A stretch of DNA of 64,000 bases from Cerina sp048266425 (GTDB lineage: Bacteria; Bacteroidota; Bacteroidia; Flavobacteriales; Flavobacteriaceae), in contig JBLWZN010000006.1 in assembly GCA_048266425.1 (NCBI GenBank), positions 1-64,000 of the forward strand, in the 5' to 3' direction. The stretch's first letter is position 1. The number at the start of each line of letters is the position of its first letter. Shown piece after piece: positions 62,570 through 64,000 of this stretch. The notes under the pieces were generated by a model. It made no database searches and was not told where the DNA came from. It was given only the letters and a program-made list of their open reading frames with translations. Both the position numbers and the translations under genes were made by a program.

Positions 62570-62716
62570 TGGTTGATGGTTGTTAGTCGATCGTTGTTCG
62601 TTATGGGATAAAAGGATTTGGGTATTTGGAAAGAAACAAGAAAATTGGTAAACCCTACATAGAGCCACCAAAAATTGAAATAGTTTTGGGACTATATTTA
62701 TCGGTCCTACCTTTTT

Positions 62717-62870
62717 TCAAGGGGATCCAGCCTGAATGACGAAGTAGGGAAGGGTACCGACGGTGGAGGGGTTAGCGTTAGGGATAGGAGCGACATCCTT
62801 TTTTGAAAAAAAAGATACAGCGGATAGCCCGCCGGGGCGACGATAGGAGGGCCGGAACGCCCATAAGAAA
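62717..62870. repeat. GC-rich intergenic repeat-like element
   Basis: Within the 371-nt gap between metH and metF lies a block including GCGTTAGGGATAGGAGCGAC, CATCCTTTTTTGAAAAAAAA and CAGCGGATAGCCCGCCGGGG. Similar blocks (with AGCGGATAGCCCG) are, from memory, frequent between genes of flavobacteria. It has no coding potential and may act as a transcript end. The rest of the gap shows nothing clear; CCCCTTTGGGGG is a hairpin just before metF. Confidence 0.5.
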
Positions 62871-62940
62871 TTAAAAAATAATACAAATCCAATAAACACA
62901 CCCCAATAAGAGTTTCCCCTTTGGGGGCTTGGGGGCCGAT

Positions 62941-63894
62941 ATGAAAGTAACCGATCACATAAAAAATGCGAAGGGGAAAACGCTGTTTTCCTTTGAAGTT
63001 ATACCACCGGTAAAGGGGAGGAGCATTCAGGAATTGTACGACAACATTGATCCTTTAATGGAGTTCAATCCACCATTTATTGATGTAACTACCTCTAGGG
63101 AAGAGTATATCTATATAGATAAGGGGGGGCTTCTTGAAAAGAAAATGACCCGGATGAGGCCTGGGACCATTGGAATTTGTGCGTCCATTTCCCATAAATA
63201 TAGCGTGGATACCGTACCCCATGTACTGTGTGGGGGCTTTACCAAGGAGGAGACCGAATACCTGTTGGTCGATTGCCATTATTTGGGTATAGAAAACGTC
63301 ATGGCACTACGTGGCGATGCCATGAAGGATGAAAAATATTTTGTTTCCACACAAGGCGGGCACTGCTACGCATCGGAGCTGGTGGGGCAGATAGCCGATT
63401 TAAACCGGGGCAAATATTTAAACCAGTCCATTGAGGCGCATAATATTTCCGAGATATGTATAGGGGTGGCCGGATATCCGGAAAAGCATTTGGAGGCTCC
63501 TTCCCTCCAATCGGATCTGAGGCGATTGAAGGAAAAGGTGGATGCCGGAGCCCATTATGTGGTGACCCAAATGTTTTTTAACAATGAACCGTTCTTCAAG
63601 TTTGTAGAAGCTGCCCGGGAGATGGGAATCACCGTTCCTATAATCCCTGGAATTAAACCTATAGCGGTAAAAAGACACCTGCAATTACTCCCGCAGGTGT
63701 TTAGTTTAGACCTGCCCCAGGATCTTATAGATGCGGTAGATGATTGTAAGGATAATGCCGCGGTGCGCCAAGTGGGAATTGAATGGGCCATACAACAGTC
63801 CAAAGAACTAAAGGCGGCCGGGGTACCCGTACTTCACTATTACTCCATGGGAAAATCTGACAATATCAAGGCCATTGCTAAAGGGGTTTTTTGA
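62941..63894 (+). CDS. metF: 5,10-methylenetetrahydrofolate reductase
   Basis: A 317-residue FAD-dependent TIM-barrel enzyme that makes methyltetrahydrofolate for MetH. Markers: FSFEVIPPVKGRS with the catalytic Glu, HVLCGGFTKEE, NVMALRGDAM and IPGIKPIAVKRHLQLLP. The ATG at 62941 was preferred to one four codons upstream because it matches the conserved N-terminus. Its placement after metH completes the one-carbon step. Confidence 0.95.
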   Translation: MKVTDHIKNAKGKTLFSFEVIPPVKGRSIQELYDNIDPLMEFNPPFIDVTTSREEYIYIDKGGLLEKKMTRMRPGTIGICASISHKYSVDTVPHVLCGGFTKEETEYLLVDCHYLGIENVMALRGDAMKDEKYFVSTQGGHCYASELVGQIADLNRGKYLNQSIEAHNISEICIGVAGYPEKHLEAPSLQSDLRRLKEKVDAGAHYVVTQMFFNNEPFFKFVEAAREMGITVPIIPGIKPIAVKRHLQLLPQVFSLDLPQDLIDAVDDCKDNAAVRQVGIEWAIQQSKELKAAGVPVLHYYSMGKSDNIKAIAKGVF

Positions 63895-63915
63895 ATTTCA
63901 CTACTTTTGCACCCC

Positions 63916-64000
63916 ATGAACCAACGCCTTTTGTTATTGCTTTTTTTTTCGATTGGTTTTTGCTTTGGGCAAACCGGGGAAAAGCATCAAAAATCGACCG
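63916..64000 (+). CDS. secreted protein, N-terminal fragment (cut by window end)
   Basis: Only 28 codons are inside the window: NQRLLLLLFFSIGFCFGQ, a signal peptide with a likely cut after FGQ, then TGEKHQKST. It starts 21 nt after metF. In related genomes an outer-membrane acyloxyacyl-hydrolase-like gene often follows metF, but too little sequence is present to tell. Confidence 0.6.
   Translation, partial: MNQRLLLLLFFSIGFCFGQTGEKHQKST

Overview
The window looks like a chromosome segment from a member of the Bacteroidota, most likely a marine or environmental Flavobacteriaceae. The evidence is an AT-leaning genome, Bacteroidota-type promoter boxes (TTTG about 19 nt before TAnnTTTG), few obvious Shine-Dalgarno sites, and family-typical genes and orders: pdxJ / CBS protein / nadK / DUF6089 / uppS / bamA / ompH / ompH / murI, a DUF5686 protein, a split MetH, an HEPN-tailed sulfite reductase and a membrane pyrophosphatase. 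Genus was not determined. No rRNA, tRNA or CRISPR array was found.

Region 1 (1-10480) is accessory DNA. It opens with a mobilisation module (Toprim primase-like protein, MobC-like protein, MOBP-type relaxase, one-TM protein). A block of small minus-strand hypothetical genes, a ParD/ParE toxin-antitoxin pair and a tyrosine recombinase follow. A hairpin-forming core of about 60 bp occurs three times (2517, 5281, 9328). Two of these cores lie inside a duplicated segment of about 770 bp that carries the TA locus; the second copy has a decayed, truncated toxin. An S41 peptidase here is frameshifted.

Region 2 (9907-35088) is mostly core genome: an FMN reductase, an MscS channel, pdxJ with a hydrolase, then the envelope block nadK-uppS-bamA-ompH-ompH-murI (undecaprenyl diphosphate synthesis, outer-membrane assembly, peptidoglycan precursor). 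Further right are folA, egtD/egtB (ergothioneine), thyA, a nucleoside transporter, a bifunctional nuclease family gene, etfA/etfB and pdhB. A frameshifted methyltransferase and a pseudogene tail are also present.

Region 3 (35201-41749) holds a DUF5686 outer-membrane-type protein, soluble and membrane pyrophosphatases, and a deoxynucleoside kinase.

Region 4 (41896-63894) is a 22-kb sulfur and methionine region. It contains metK behind a SAM-II riboswitch, metY, a three-domain MetX / aspartokinase / homoserine dehydrogenase fusion, metZ, an Rrf2-family regulator with four clustered cysteines, cysH-cysD-cysN, sulfite reductase with sumT and a flavin reductase, split metH and metF. Together these genes take sulfate to sulfide, aspartate to activated homoserine, homoserine to homocysteine, and homocysteine to methionine and SAM. 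Three promoter-proximal copies of an ATAGGRTA-centred site suggest one regulator over the sulfate branch. The window ends 85 nt into a secreted protein gene.
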